Source of the DNA: JAPXRI01 sp033813635
GTDB taxonomy: Bacteria > Bacillota > Clostridia > Oscillospirales > QAMX01
NCBI GenBank assembly: GCA_033813635.1
Contig: JAPXRI010000010.1
Span: 1-64,000 of the forward strand
DNA: 64,000 bases
Direction of reading: 5' to 3'
Below the pieces are notes generated by a model. It had not been told where the DNA came from and ran no database searches. It worked only from the letters and a program-made list of their open reading frames with translations. Shown here in pieces: positions 13,950 through 23,350 of this stretch; position 1 is the stretch's first letter; every line of letters starts with the position of its first letter. The translations under genes and the position numbers were made by a program.

Positions 13950-15844
13950 CGGGGTTTTCAGGCGGCAGCCATACGGTGGATGAGCTTTACAGAATGGGCG
14001 CAAGGCTCACCCACCGCGGCCCGGACGAAACGGGCGCGTATTACGCGGACGGCGTGGGGCTGATCTCCAAAAGGCTTTCCATCGTCGATCCGAGAGACGG
14101 TAAACAGCCGGCGTACAGCGAGGACGGGCGTATCGTCGTTGTGCTCAACGGCGAAATATTCAACTTCACCTCGCTGCGAAACGAGCTTTTTGCCAGGGGC
14201 CATAGAATAGCCAACGCCTCAGATACGGCCGTGCTGCCGCATATGTACGAGGAATACGGCGCATCGATGTTTAGTATGCTGTCCGGGCAGTTCGCGATCG
14301 CTATATGGGATAAAAACCGCGGCAGGCTGCTTCTGGCGCGGGACAGGATGGGGATTATCCCGCTCTTCTTCCGGTTCGACGGAAAGGAGCTTCTTTTCGG
14401 CTCCGAGATAAAGGCGCTGCTCGCCTGCAAAACGGTAAAGAGGGAGTTTAATTTCGAGGCGCTTCGTGATGTGTTCATGTTCTGGTCGCCCCAATATGAC
14501 CGCACGGTTTTCAGCGGCATATTCAGTCTGCTTCCCGGCGAATACCTCGAATATGAAAACAACGCTGTCAGTCGAAACAGGTACTACTCGTTTCGGTTCA
14601 AGCCCGAGCAGAAATGCACGGATTTAGACGGCGCGAAGGAAAAAGTAGAGGCTCTCCTCTGCGACGCCGTACAAAAGCGGCTGATGGGCGACGTCAAGAT
14701 CTGCACGTACTTAAGCGGCGGGCTTGACTCGAGTCTGATAACCGCGATCATGGCTGAAAGGTTTGACCGTTCCGTCGAGGCATTCTCGATCGGTTTCGAG
14801 GAGGAACGCCTTGACGAAAGCGGATATCAGACGCTCCTCTGCGACAGGCTCGGCATTAAGCGAAATAAAATCATTTTCAAAAAAGGCGACATGCCCGGCT
14901 TAATACGTGAGATGGTTTTTTTCGCCGAGACTCCGCTGCTCCGCGCTGGTCCGATCCCCCTTTTTAAGCTCTCCGAGCTTGTCAATCAAAATAACGTCAA
15001 GGTTGTTTTATCCGGGGAAGGCGCCGACGAGTTTTTCGGAGGCTACGACATTTTCAGGGAGGTCAAGCTCAGAAATTACCTGAAAAAACACCCGGATTCG
15101 GAGATGCGCAGGCAGCTTCTCCGTACAATCAATCAGTTTTCCGACAGAAGGCTTGTCTCCGCTACGACGGGAGCTTTGAGCTATTTTTACTCGTACGGCG
15201 GAGAAGACGAATTTTTAGGCCCGCATCTCGCCAGGTGGAGGCAGTTTGGCTTTTTCGAACGCTTTTTCTCCGTAGATACGAGGGCCGCGCTGCAAAGCAT
15301 AAAAACCTCCGACTACCGCGAGGCTCTGAGCATCAACCCAAACGGGGATATGAAAAACTGGTCAGACATGCAAAAAAGCCAGTATCTCGAAATCATAACC
15401 TTTCTTTCGCAGTACCTTTTATCCTCCCAGGGCGACAGGATTTCAATGTCGAACTCCGTGGAGGTCAGGTTCCCGTTTCTAGACGACGAGCTTATCGATT
15501 ACTGCGCGTCGTTAAACGATTCGCTTAAAATCAAGGGGCTAAACGAAAAATACATTTTAAAAAAGGTCGCCGCGAAATATCTCCCTAAAGAACTTATCAT
15601 CAGAAAGAAATTCCCCTACCGCTATCTGCCGGACGCCCGTTCGATACTCAGCGATTCCTATAACAGCTACATGCTGTCGGAAGAAAACGTCCGCCGTTTG
15701 GGGATATTTGACCCCGCGAAGATAAACGGATTTACCGGCGCGGTTTCGGCTAAAGATGAGCTTAGCGAAAGGGAGTGCATGCTTCTGATGGGCGTGCTGA
15801 CGACCCAGATTCTCTGCGACATATTCGATATCCGCCCGGCATAA
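13937..15844 (+). CDS. asnB: Asparagine synthase-like amidotransferase
   Basis: A 635-residue protein with the two domains of glutamine-dependent asparagine synthetase. MCGIAGF exposes the Cys2 nucleophile of the glutaminase domain, and RLTHRGPDE supports it; the synthetase domain has the PP-loop YLSGGLDSSLITAIMAE. The length matches the AsnB family. Many AsnB paralogues in polysaccharide loci amidate a sugar acid or another carboxylate instead of aspartate, and the overlap with the ligase gene makes that likely here. It could also feed ammonia to the PP-loop protein two genes upstream. The gene symbol gives the family, not a proven role in asparagine synthesis. Confidence 0.85.
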   Translation: MCGIAGFSGGSHTVDELYRMGARLTHRGPDETGAYYADGVGLISKRLSIVDPRDGKQPAYSEDGRIVVVLNGEIFNFTSLRNELFARGHRIANASDTAVLPHMYEEYGASMFSMLSGQFAIAIWDKNRGRLLLARDRMGIIPLFFRFDGKELLFGSEIKALLACKTVKREFNFEALRDVFMFWSPQYDRTVFSGIFSLLPGEYLEYENNAVSRNRYYSFRFKPEQKCTDLDGAKEKVEALLCDAVQKRLMGDVKICTYLSGGLDSSLITAIMAERFDRSVEAFSIGFEEERLDESGYQTLLCDRLGIKRNKIIFKKGDMPGLIREMVFFAETPLLRAGPIPLFKLSELVNQNNVKVVLSGEGADEFFGGYDIFREVKLRNYLKKHPDSEMRRQLLRTINQFSDRRLVSATTGALSYFYSYGGEDEFLGPHLARWRQFGFFERFFSVDTRAALQSIKTSDYREALSINPNGDMKNWSDMQKSQYLEIITFLSQYLLSSQGDRISMSNSVEVRFPFLDDELIDYCASLNDSLKIKGLNEKYILKKVAAKYLPKELIIRKKFPYRYLPDARSILSDSYNSYMLSEENVRRLGIFDPAKINGFTGAVSAKDELSERECMLLMGVLTTQILCDIFDIRPA

Positions 15845-15884
15845 GCGGTAAATCCGGGACGCCGTAAAAGAGGATATGACAGCT

Positions 15885-16559
15885 ATGAAAACATATGACC
15901 TGAACGCCCTGTTTCGCCTGTTTCTGAGAAAACTCTGGCTTATCGCGGCAACCGCTCTTTTATTCTCGTGCTCGGCGTTTTTGGCCTGCAAATATCTGAT
16001 AAATCCGTCGTACCGGTCGGATACGACTCTGTACATCGGGAAGGATCTCAGCTCCGACACAAGCCTAGAGTACAACGACCTGCTTATCGGAAGCCAGCTT
16101 GTGGAGGATTACCGCGAGCTGATAAAAAGCAGGCTCGTCGTTAACGAGGTGATGAGCGAGCTGAACATCAGCGGCGTTTCGGCAGAGGCTTTTTCCTCGA
16201 AAATCAACGTCTCGCTAAAAAACAACACGCGCATCATCCAGATCTCCGCTTTCAACTCCTCCCCGGAGACGGCGAGAACAATCGCCGACAAGGTGACCGA
16301 CGTGTTTGTGGAAAAGGTCGACGAGATAATGCAGGTTGATTTTGTCAAGGTGATCGACCGCGCAGAAACCCCTCAGGCTCCGGTAGCGCCGAACAAAGCG
16401 CTTTATACGGCCGGCGGCTTTATCCTGGGCGCGGCGCTCTGCTTTTGCATCATTTTTCTCGCCGATTTCTTTGACAACTCCGTGAAAACGGCCGAGGATG
16501 TCGACGAACTCCTGAAGCTGCCGGTCATCGGCGCGATACCGGCGTTCACGAAAAAATGA
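15885..16559 (+). CDS. Wzz/YveK-type polysaccharide chain-length regulator
   Basis: A 224-residue membrane protein with a membrane span at about 18-37 (KLWLIAATALLFSCSAFLAC), an extracellular domain starting YRSDTTLYIGKD, a PxAPVAPNK proline motif before the second span (about 180-205) and a short cytoplasmic tail. This is the usual transmembrane activator of a BY-kinase in Gram-positive capsule loci. It controls chain length and switches on the kinase encoded next. The ATG at 15885 is preferred to 15876 because the AAGAGGA site lies only two bases from the latter. Confidence 0.88.
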   Translation: MKTYDLNALFRLFLRKLWLIAATALLFSCSAFLACKYLINPSYRSDTTLYIGKDLSSDTSLEYNDLLIGSQLVEDYRELIKSRLVVNEVMSELNISGVSAEAFSSKINVSLKNNTRIIQISAFNSSPETARTIADKVTDVFVEKVDEIMQVDFVKVIDRAETPQAPVAPNKALYTAGGFILGAALCFCIIFLADFFDNSVKTAEDVDELLKLPVIGAIPAFTKK

Positions 16560-16574
16560 AAGGCGGAATTTTCA

Positions 16575-17261
16575 TTGTTGGAATACATTATTACCCATGA
16601 TAACCCGAAATCTCCGACCTCCGAAGCCTATAGGGTGCTCCGGACAAACATTTTATTTTCAAACGTCGACCGCCCGCCTAAAACCATCGTAGTGACAAGC
16701 TTCGGCAACGGCGAAGGCAAGACAACCACCGTGGTCAACCTCGCCGTCACCTTTCTGCAGCAGGGAAGCCGCGTCCTGCTGATAGACGGCGACCTGAGAA
16801 AGCCGAAAATTCACAGTTTTTTCCGCTTAAAAAATGAAGATGGCCTGACGAATCTGCTCTATTCGCATGAGAACTACAGAAAATACGTCAAGCAGGACCC
16901 GGTCAGAAATCTCGATGTGATCGTCTGCGGATACATTCCGCAAAATCCCTCCGAACTCCTGATGTCCGCCTCGATGAAACGTTTTTTGGCGCAGGTATCG
17001 GAGGATTACGACGCCGTTTTCATCGATTCCCCTCCTATCGGCATGGTCACCGACGCCGCCGTTCTCTCGTCGATGGCCGACGGAACCATTCTCGTCGCAG
17101 CTTCCGGCCACGTGTCCGCCGCGGCCCTGTTAAGCGCGAAGGACGCGCTTGACAGGGTCAACGCCAATATTCTCGGCGTTGTACTGACAAAAATAAAAAA
17201 AAGCGCCGGAGATTATCGTCAATACCGTTATTATGAGGAAAGTCGCCGTATAAAAAAATAA
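16575..17261 (+). CDS. BY-type tyrosine kinase (CpsD/EpsB-like)
   Basis: A 228-residue cytoplasmic ATPase/kinase. The Walker A motif is SFGNGEGKTTTVVNLA, Walker A' is VLLIDGDLRKP, and Walker B is VFIDSPPIG. The C terminus is a tyrosine cluster (YRQYRYYEES), the autophosphorylation region of this family. It works with the Wzz-like protein just upstream to control polymerisation and export. The start is TTG (16575), or TTG at 16578, behind AAAGGCGG. No partner phosphatase (CpsB/Wzb type) is found in the window. Confidence 0.9.
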   Translation: MLEYIITHDNPKSPTSEAYRVLRTNILFSNVDRPPKTIVVTSFGNGEGKTTTVVNLAVTFLQQGSRVLLIDGDLRKPKIHSFFRLKNEDGLTNLLYSHENYRKYVKQDPVRNLDVIVCGYIPQNPSELLMSASMKRFLAQVSEDYDAVFIDSPPIGMVTDAAVLSSMADGTILVAASGHVSAAALLSAKDALDRVNANILGVVLTKIKKSAGDYRQYRYYEESRRIKK

Positions 17262-17291
17262 GTGTCTAAATCGGATAAAGGCGGGATACCG

Positions 17292-19169
17292 GTGCTCAAA
17301 TATGCTCACAGGCTTTTTTATGCTCTCGTCGACGCCGCGCTGTTCGCGGTTTCTATCTACCTCGCGCTGCTGATTAGATTCGAGGGAGCGATTTCGGAGA
17401 AATATCTCGGTGTATATTATATATCCGTTTTCCCGATTGTCGCGGGCAACATTTTGATACTGATACTGTTTGGCGTTTACAGAAGCATGTGGCGGTACGC
17501 GAGCGCTAGGGAGATTCCGAAGCTGATCGCTTCGATATTTTGCTGTACGGCCGCTATGTACGCCTACCGGTTTGTTTTGGAAATCGTTTATCCGAGATCG
17601 TTTTACGTGATCTTTCTGTTCCTCTCCGCCCCGTTTATCGGCGGAAGCAGGCTACTGCCGAAGCTCGGCTCTTCAAGGCTCCGCCTCCGGGGACAGAACG
17701 CCGTTTACAAAAGCAACGTGATGATTGTCGGCGCGGGAATAGCCGGCGCGATGCTGATAAAGGAACTGCGGAGACATCCCGAGCTCCGTTTGCTGCCGAC
17801 AGTTTTGATTGACGACGACAAACGCAAACGGAGAATGGCGATAGACGGCGTTCCTGTCGTGGGAAACAGATACGACATTCAGTCGGCGGTGGAAAAATAC
17901 AGCATCTCAGAAATCATCATCGCGATCCCCTCAGCCTCCAAAAACAATTACGCCGATATACTCAGGCTTTGCAGGGGAACGCGGTGCAAGCTCAGAACGC
18001 TGCCCGGGGTATATGAGATAATCGACGGCCGCGTGACTGTAAACCACATCAGGGACGTCGGCATTGAAGATTTGCTCAGCCGCGAGGAGATAAAGCTCGA
18101 TATCGAAAAAATTGCCGGGTATCTGAGAGACGATGTGGTGCTAGTCACCGGCGGCGGGGGCTCGATAGGCTCGGAGCTCTGCAGACAGATTATGAGGTTC
18201 GATCCGAGAAAGCTGATTATCTTCGACATCTATGAGAACAACGCCTACGAGCTGCAAAACGAGCTGTTTCACACCTACGGGCGCGACATCGGGCTTGAGG
18301 TGCTGATCGGCTCGGTCAGGGACAGGGACAGACTTAATCAAATCTTCTCACGCTATAAACCCGGCGTTGTTTTCCACGCCGCCGCTCACAAGCATGTGCC
18401 CCTTATGGAGAGCAACCCCGCCGAGGCCGTTAAAAACAATGTGTTAGGAACGCTGAACGTCGCCGAGTGCGCGGACGAATTTCATGTTAAAAAATTCGTA
18501 CTGATTTCGACGGACAAAGCCGTCAACCCCACAAACGTGATGGGCGCGACCAAGCGCCTGGCGGAGATGATTGTCGAATCCATCGATAAGATAAGCGAGA
18601 CTGAGTTCTCCGCGGTCCGTTTCGGAAATGTTCTCGGCAGCAACGGGAGCGTTATACCCCTGTTTAAAAAGCAGATCGCTCAGGGCGGTCCCGTCACGGT
18701 GACCCACCCGGACATCATCCGTTATTTCATGACAATCCCGGAGGCCGCTCAGCTCGTTATACAGGCAGGGGCGATGGCGCGCGGGGGCGAGATATTCGTC
18801 CTCGACATGGGCGAGCCCGTAAAAATCGTGGATCTGGCAAACGACCTGATCAGGCTCTCCGGTCTTTCGCCTGGCAAGGACATTAAGCTCGAATTCACTG
18901 GGTTAAGGCCCGGCGAGAAGCTTTACGAGGAATTGCTCACCGACGAGGAAGGGATAACCCAAACGTCATGCGATAAGATTTTCGTTGTCAAACCCCTTGA
19001 GATAAGCTACAGCGCGGTAATGCTCCATGTCAGGCTGTTGGAAAAATATCTCTCGGACCCGGAAGCGCTTCGAAAATATCTGGTAAGCGCCGTCCCCACA
19101 TACCGCTGCGAATACGGCAATACAGCCCAAACCGAGATAAGAGCGTTTGATCATCTAAATGTGAGATAA
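17292..19169 (+). CDS. Membrane nucleotide-sugar 4,6-dehydratase (CapD/PglF type)
   Basis: About 625 residues. Four membrane spans in the first 130 residues are followed by a Rossmann-like CoA-binding-type domain (VMIVGAGIAGAMLI) and then the dehydratase domain with TGGGGSIGSELCRQI and STDKAVNPTNVMGATKRLAE. The Ser-Met-Lys arrangement is that of the WbpM/PglF branch, which makes UDP-4-keto-6-deoxy sugars from UDP-GlcNAc at the inner membrane face. The GTG at 17292 is preferred because AAAGGCGGGA lies six bases upstream; the GTG at 17262, directly after the kinase stop, lacks a close ribosome site. It supplies a sugar precursor to the locus. Confidence 0.88.
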   Translation: MLKYAHRLFYALVDAALFAVSIYLALLIRFEGAISEKYLGVYYISVFPIVAGNILILILFGVYRSMWRYASAREIPKLIASIFCCTAAMYAYRFVLEIVYPRSFYVIFLFLSAPFIGGSRLLPKLGSSRLRLRGQNAVYKSNVMIVGAGIAGAMLIKELRRHPELRLLPTVLIDDDKRKRRMAIDGVPVVGNRYDIQSAVEKYSISEIIIAIPSASKNNYADILRLCRGTRCKLRTLPGVYEIIDGRVTVNHIRDVGIEDLLSREEIKLDIEKIAGYLRDDVVLVTGGGGSIGSELCRQIMRFDPRKLIIFDIYENNAYELQNELFHTYGRDIGLEVLIGSVRDRDRLNQIFSRYKPGVVFHAAAHKHVPLMESNPAEAVKNNVLGTLNVAECADEFHVKKFVLISTDKAVNPTNVMGATKRLAEMIVESIDKISETEFSAVRFGNVLGSNGSVIPLFKKQIAQGGPVTVTHPDIIRYFMTIPEAAQLVIQAGAMARGGEIFVLDMGEPVKIVDLANDLIRLSGLSPGKDIKLEFTGLRPGEKLYEELLTDEEGITQTSCDKIFVVKPLEISYSAVMLHVRLLEKYLSDPEALRKYLVSAVPTYRCEYGNTAQTEIRAFDHLNVR

Positions 19170-19218
19170 CTGTGGCGATATCCACGTGTATCGGATTTCG
19201 AAAGGGAAATCGTAGAAG

Positions 19219-20061
19219 ATGAAGAAAATACTGATTACGGGCGCTTTCAGCTATATCGGCCAAAGCCTTGAGGCTTGGCTTTCAAAACGGCCGGGATATT
19301 CCGTCGATACCATAGACATGAGAGATCCGTGCTGGAAAAACAAAAGCTTTTCCGGGTATGACGCCGTGTTCCACGTCGCGGGAATCGTACATATAAAGGA
19401 TAATTGTCAAAACGCTGCTCTGTATACCGAGATCAACCGCGATCTCGCATATAAGACCGCTGCAAAAGCAAAAAGGGACGGTGCAAGTCAGTTTATCTTT
19501 ATGAGCTCAATGAGCGTCTACGGGCTCGACACCGGTGTGATCGGCAAGGACACCGTTCCCGCGCCGAAAAGCGCTTACGGAACATCCAAGCTGGAGGCCG
19601 AGGAGCTTATAGGAACGCTTTCCTCCCCCGGGTTCGTCACAAGTATTGTGAGAGCGCCGATGGTTTACGGTAAAGGCTGCCGCGGAAATTACGCAAGGCT
19701 TGAAAGACTCGCGCTGAAAACACCTGCCTTCCCCGACGTTAAGAATCAAAGAAGCATGATTTATATCTCCAACCTCTGCGAATTTATACGGCTCCTGATC
19801 GATAATCCCCGCGGGGGCGTGTTCTTCCCACAAAACGCGTATTATGTCTGTACGTCGGAGCTGGCAGCGCTTATCGCGAAGGTAAACGGCAAAAAGCTTT
19901 TTCTATTCGGCGCAGCAAAACCGCTGATTAGGCGGTTAAAGAAAGGAACTGTGGCAAAAATGTTCGGCGATCTCGTCTATGAAAAAAGCCTGTCTGCATT
20001 CGATATTGATTACCGGCCGTACGATCTTGAAGCGTCAATCTTGGATATGTATCGGAGATGA
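19219..20061 (+). CDS. NAD-dependent epimerase/dehydratase
   Basis: A 280-residue short-chain sugar epimerase/reductase. KILITGAFSYIGQSL is the dinucleotide-binding turn, with a serine where the second glycine is usual. FMSSMSVYG and YGTSKLEAE supply the Ser and the Tyr-x-x-x-Lys pair. It probably acts on the 4-keto sugar made by the preceding dehydratase, by epimerisation or reduction. The ATG follows AAAGGGAA. It is 49 bases from the dehydratase and four from the first glycosyltransferase. Confidence 0.85.
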   Translation: MKKILITGAFSYIGQSLEAWLSKRPGYSVDTIDMRDPCWKNKSFSGYDAVFHVAGIVHIKDNCQNAALYTEINRDLAYKTAAKAKRDGASQFIFMSSMSVYGLDTGVIGKDTVPAPKSAYGTSKLEAEELIGTLSSPGFVTSIVRAPMVYGKGCRGNYARLERLALKTPAFPDVKNQRSMIYISNLCEFIRLLIDNPRGGVFFPQNAYYVCTSELAALIAKVNGKKLFLFGAAKPLIRRLKKGTVAKMFGDLVYEKSLSAFDIDYRPYDLEASILDMYRR

Positions 20062-20064
20062 GCC

Positions 20065-20853
20065 ATGAACGAACCGCTTGTCAGCGTCGTGATGCCCGCA
20101 TACAACTCGGAAAAATACATAAAGGCTGCTATCGCTTCCGTCGTCGCACAGACGCATCAAAACTGGGATCTGATCGCGATTGACGACGGCTCCCGCGACG
20201 ATACAGGGAAAATCATAGCCGAATTCGCCGCTGCCGATAACCGGATCAGGTTTTTTAAAAACGAACGAAACCTGGGTGTGTCCGCGACGAGAAACAAAGC
20301 CATAGCCCTTGCTATTGGCGAGTGGGTCGCGTTTCTTGACAGCGACGATATGTGGAATGAGGAAAAACTTGAAAAACAGCTCGTGCTCGCCCGAAACAGC
20401 GGTTCGGATTTTGTTTTTACCGGCTCGGCCTTTGTCGACGAAAACGGCAATTTTTACAGAGGGACTTTTTCGGTGCCGGACACGTTGGATTTCAGGCACT
20501 TAAGACTGCATAACGTGATCCCCTGCTCTTCCGTTATGATAAGGAAAAACCTTCTTAAAAGCGTCAGAATGGAGAGAGACGATATCCATGAGGATTTCGC
20601 AGCGTGGCTTTCGATATTGAAATCTGGGGTAATCGCGTACGGAATTAACGAACCGCTTTTAATTTATAGGATCTCTGCCGGTTCTAGATCCCGAAACAAG
20701 CTCAGATCGGCTAAAATGACCTACCGGGTTTTCAGAACCACCGGCTGCGGGAGGGTCGGCTCAGCCTACTTTCTATGCAGGCATCTCGCGGCGTCGATTT
20801 ATAAGTACGCCCGTATCGGAAAGCTAAAAAAGGCATATGGTGAGGCGGTATGA
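20065..20853 (+). CDS. Family 2 glycosyltransferase
   Basis: A 262-residue GT-A enzyme. SVVMPAYNSEKYI opens the fold, DLIAIDDGSRDDT binds the nucleotide, VAFLDSDDMW supplies the DxD metal site and EDFAAWL carries the likely catalytic acid. The length and order are standard for GT2 enzymes that add single sugars to a lipid-linked repeat unit in the cytoplasm. It overlaps the next glycosyltransferase by four bases. Confidence 0.9.
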   Translation: MNEPLVSVVMPAYNSEKYIKAAIASVVAQTHQNWDLIAIDDGSRDDTGKIIAEFAAADNRIRFFKNERNLGVSATRNKAIALAIGEWVAFLDSDDMWNEEKLEKQLVLARNSGSDFVFTGSAFVDENGNFYRGTFSVPDTLDFRHLRLHNVIPCSSVMIRKNLLKSVRMERDDIHEDFAAWLSILKSGVIAYGINEPLLIYRISAGSRSRNKLRSAKMTYRVFRTTGCGRVGSAYFLCRHLAASIYKYARIGKLKKAYGEAV

Positions 20854-21707
20854 AGCTTGAGGTTTTAATCTCCACGATGCATCAGACCGATATGAGCATT
20901 TTCAAGCGGATGAATATCCGCTCGGACGCACTCGCAATCAACCAGTGCGACAGGGAATACAGAGAGGATACGATAAAATCCGGTGAAAATACTCTAAAGA
21001 TGATATCAATTCGCGACAGGGGCCTTTCCAAAAGCAGAAATCTGGCGATTGAAAACTCGAACGCGGATATCTGCGTGCTCGCCGACGACGACCTTGTCTA
21101 CGCCGACAATTATCCCGACATTATAAAAAGCTCGTACTTCATCTATCCCGACGCCGACATCATCGCGTTTCGCGTGCCGAGCCTGAACAGGGACAGGCCG
21201 ACGTCGGTTCTTGAAAGCAGCAGCGTCGGCTTTCTGAAGTCGATGAGGCTCTGCTCGTTTCAGCTTACGTTCAGGAGAAAAAGCATTGTTGAAAACAATA
21301 TCAGATTCAATACGCTGTTCGGGGCCGGCGCGCGCTACTCCTGCGGCGAGGAGAATATCTGGCTCTCCGACTGCCTTAAAAGCGGCCTTGAAATCAGGTT
21401 TGAATCGGAACAGATCGCGACTGTGTGCCACCGGGATTCAACCTGGTTTCACGGTTTTGACGACGCTCTTTTCAACGCAAAAGGCGCGATGTTCTACGCG
21501 ATGAAAAAGGAGCTCTGGCTTCCCCTGATTCTGCAGTACGCGGTGAGAAAGCGGCGGCTCTATAAAAACAATCTTTCTTTTTTCCGCGCGCTCGGGGCGA
21601 TGTTCAACGGCAGGTCTGACTATCTTTCGCTTTTAAGGGAGGAAAAAGGTGAACTCAGCTCGGATTCCAAAAACGCTACATTATTTCTGGTTCGGAAGGG
21701 GCCCTAA
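20850..21707 (+). CDS. Glycosyltransferase family A protein
   Basis: A 285-residue protein starting with LEVLISTMHQTDM and containing ADICVLADDDLVYADNYPD, a DDD metal motif in a GT-A-like frame, and GLSKSRNLAIENS typical of GT2 relatives. It lacks the classic VVDDGS block, so it belongs to a divergent branch. The ATG overlaps the previous stop (ATGA). Its 3' end overlaps the next gene by 59 bases in another frame. Confidence 0.8.
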   Translation: MKLEVLISTMHQTDMSIFKRMNIRSDALAINQCDREYREDTIKSGENTLKMISIRDRGLSKSRNLAIENSNADICVLADDDLVYADNYPDIIKSSYFIYPDADIIAFRVPSLNRDRPTSVLESSSVGFLKSMRLCSFQLTFRRKSIVENNIRFNTLFGAGARYSCGEENIWLSDCLKSGLEIRFESEQIATVCHRDSTWFHGFDDALFNAKGAMFYAMKKELWLPLILQYAVRKRRLYKNNLSFFRALGAMFNGRSDYLSLLREEKGELSSDSKNATLFLVRKGP

Positions 21708-22455
21708 AAGCGATCTGATTCAAAACTGCATCGGCAGCTGGAAAAAACTCCTGCCAGATTACCGGATTATCGAATGGAGCGAGGACAACTTCGACGTTTC
21801 CTGCTGCGAATATGCAAAGCAGGCGTATGAACGAAAAAAGTATGCCTTTGTCTCGGACTACGCGCGGCTTAAGGTCCTGTACCGGTACGGCGGGATCTAT
21901 CTTGACACCGACGTGGAGCTTATAAGAAACCTTGATCCGCTGCTTTATCACGACGTTTTCATGGGCTTTGAGTCGGACACTCTCGTCGCGCCCGGGCTGA
22001 TTATCGGCGCGCGGAAGCGAAACGATTTTTTACATGAGATGCTCGGGGTTTACGAAAGCGTCAGCTTTGCGTATAAAAACCGCATAAATCTTACGACGAT
22101 TGGAGAGTATGCGACAGCGCGCCTTCTGAAAAAAGGCCTGAAGCTCAACGGCCGCTATCAGACGCCCGGCGGTGTCACGATCTATCCGGCGGAGTTTTTT
22201 TGCCCCTATGACATAAACAGCGGCGTTCTTCATATTACGGAAAACACTTACAGCATACATAGGTACGACGCTTCATGGAAACTGGACGGACCGGGTACGA
22301 GTTCCCGGGCGATAAAGCTCAGGCTGCTTTTTAAGCTTCGCCTGATGTCGCTCGCCGGCGAGAAAACCTTTTTCGGATTATTGTACGGAAAGAAACGGCT
22401 TCGTGAGGGGGACCATAATGGAAATGGAACTGACAATATTCACCCCGACCTATAA
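21649..22455 (+). CDS. GT32-like (OCH1/TcdB-type DxD) glycosyltransferase
   Basis: A 268-residue enzyme. IPKTLHYFWFGRG and the strong block FVSDYARLKVLYRYGGIYLD, then TDVELIRNLD, are the hallmark of glycosyltransferases with a DXD motif (GT32 and toxin-like relatives). It starts with GTG (21649) behind GGGAGG, inside the end of the preceding gene. It probably transfers a hexose or amino sugar onto the repeat unit; donor unknown. Confidence 0.88.
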   Translation: MNSARIPKTLHYFWFGRGPKSDLIQNCIGSWKKLLPDYRIIEWSEDNFDVSCCEYAKQAYERKKYAFVSDYARLKVLYRYGGIYLDTDVELIRNLDPLLYHDVFMGFESDTLVAPGLIIGARKRNDFLHEMLGVYESVSFAYKNRINLTTIGEYATARLLKKGLKLNGRYQTPGGVTIYPAEFFCPYDINSGVLHITENTYSIHRYDASWKLDGPGTSSRAIKLRLLFKLRLMSLAGEKTFFGLLYGKKRLREGDHNGNGTDNIHPDL

Positions 22456-23350
22456 CCGCGAAAAGCACCTGAAAACGCTCTACCTAAGCCTTTTGAATCA
22501 AAGCGACAAGCGCTTCGTATGGCTGATCGTCGACGACGGCTCGGTTGACGACACCGCCGCTCTTGTGGACGGCTGGAAACGTGAAAACGCGATACCGATT
22601 TTTTATGTCTACCAGGAAAATCACGGAAAGCATGTGGCGCACAATACGGGCGTCTTCCATACGGCCACGGCATATTTTTTCTGCGTCGACTCGGACGACG
22701 AGCTCCCGCGGGACGCGGTCTGCGAGCTGTACGACGCGCTTCGCGGTATCGCGGAGAGACCCGATATCGCCGGAATAATCGCGAAAAAGCGGTGCAGGAA
22801 CGGGCCCGAGATGTGCTCCGCCTTTCCGGCTGAGGTTAAGGAGGCAAGCGTCGGCGAGCTGTACCGCGTTTACAGGCTCAAAGGAGAGCTTGCGCTCATT
22901 TTTAAAACCGAGGTGCTGCGGGAATTCCCGTTTCCCGTTTTCGGGGATGAGAAATTTGTAACCGAGAGCGTGGTTCTCGACCGGCTTAGCTTGAAATACA
23001 AGATGAAGCTTTTAGACAAGGTGGTCTATCTCGCCGACTACATGCCGGACGGCTATACAAGCAACCTGACCCGAATCCACAGGAGCAATCCAGTAGGATA
23101 TCACTTCTCTCTTTTGCAGGGTATAGCCCTCTCCCGGACGTCCGGCGAGATCGCTCGCGCCCGCGCCGCATATATATGCGGCTGCTGGAAGATACGGCAT
23201 AAAATCGAGCTGCCGCGGAGCGTTTATCTAAAAAACGCGCCGCGCGCGTTCTGGATGTACGCCAAGCTTATTTTGAGGGATGCGCTGTCAAAATCCGTCA
23301 TATTTCATTTTGTTTACAGGCGCGTGACCGGAAACAATCTTTTTATATGA
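22418..23350 (+). CDS. Family 2 glycosyltransferase
   Basis: A 310-residue GT2 enzyme: TIFTPTYNREKHLKTLYLSL, WLIVDDGSVDDT, and FFCVDSDDELP with the metal-binding aspartates. The ATG at 22418 follows TGAGGGGGA; the GTG at 22403 overlaps that site and is rejected. The gene starts inside the end of the GT32-like gene and ends with a four-base overlap to the polymerase gene. Confidence 0.9.
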   Translation: MEMELTIFTPTYNREKHLKTLYLSLLNQSDKRFVWLIVDDGSVDDTAALVDGWKRENAIPIFYVYQENHGKHVAHNTGVFHTATAYFFCVDSDDELPRDAVCELYDALRGIAERPDIAGIIAKKRCRNGPEMCSAFPAEVKEASVGELYRVYRLKGELALIFKTEVLREFPFPVFGDEKFVTESVVLDRLSLKYKMKLLDKVVYLADYMPDGYTSNLTRIHRSNPVGYHFSLLQGIALSRTSGEIARARAAYICGCWKIRHKIELPRSVYLKNAPRAFWMYAKLILRDALSKSVIFHFVYRRVTGNNLFI

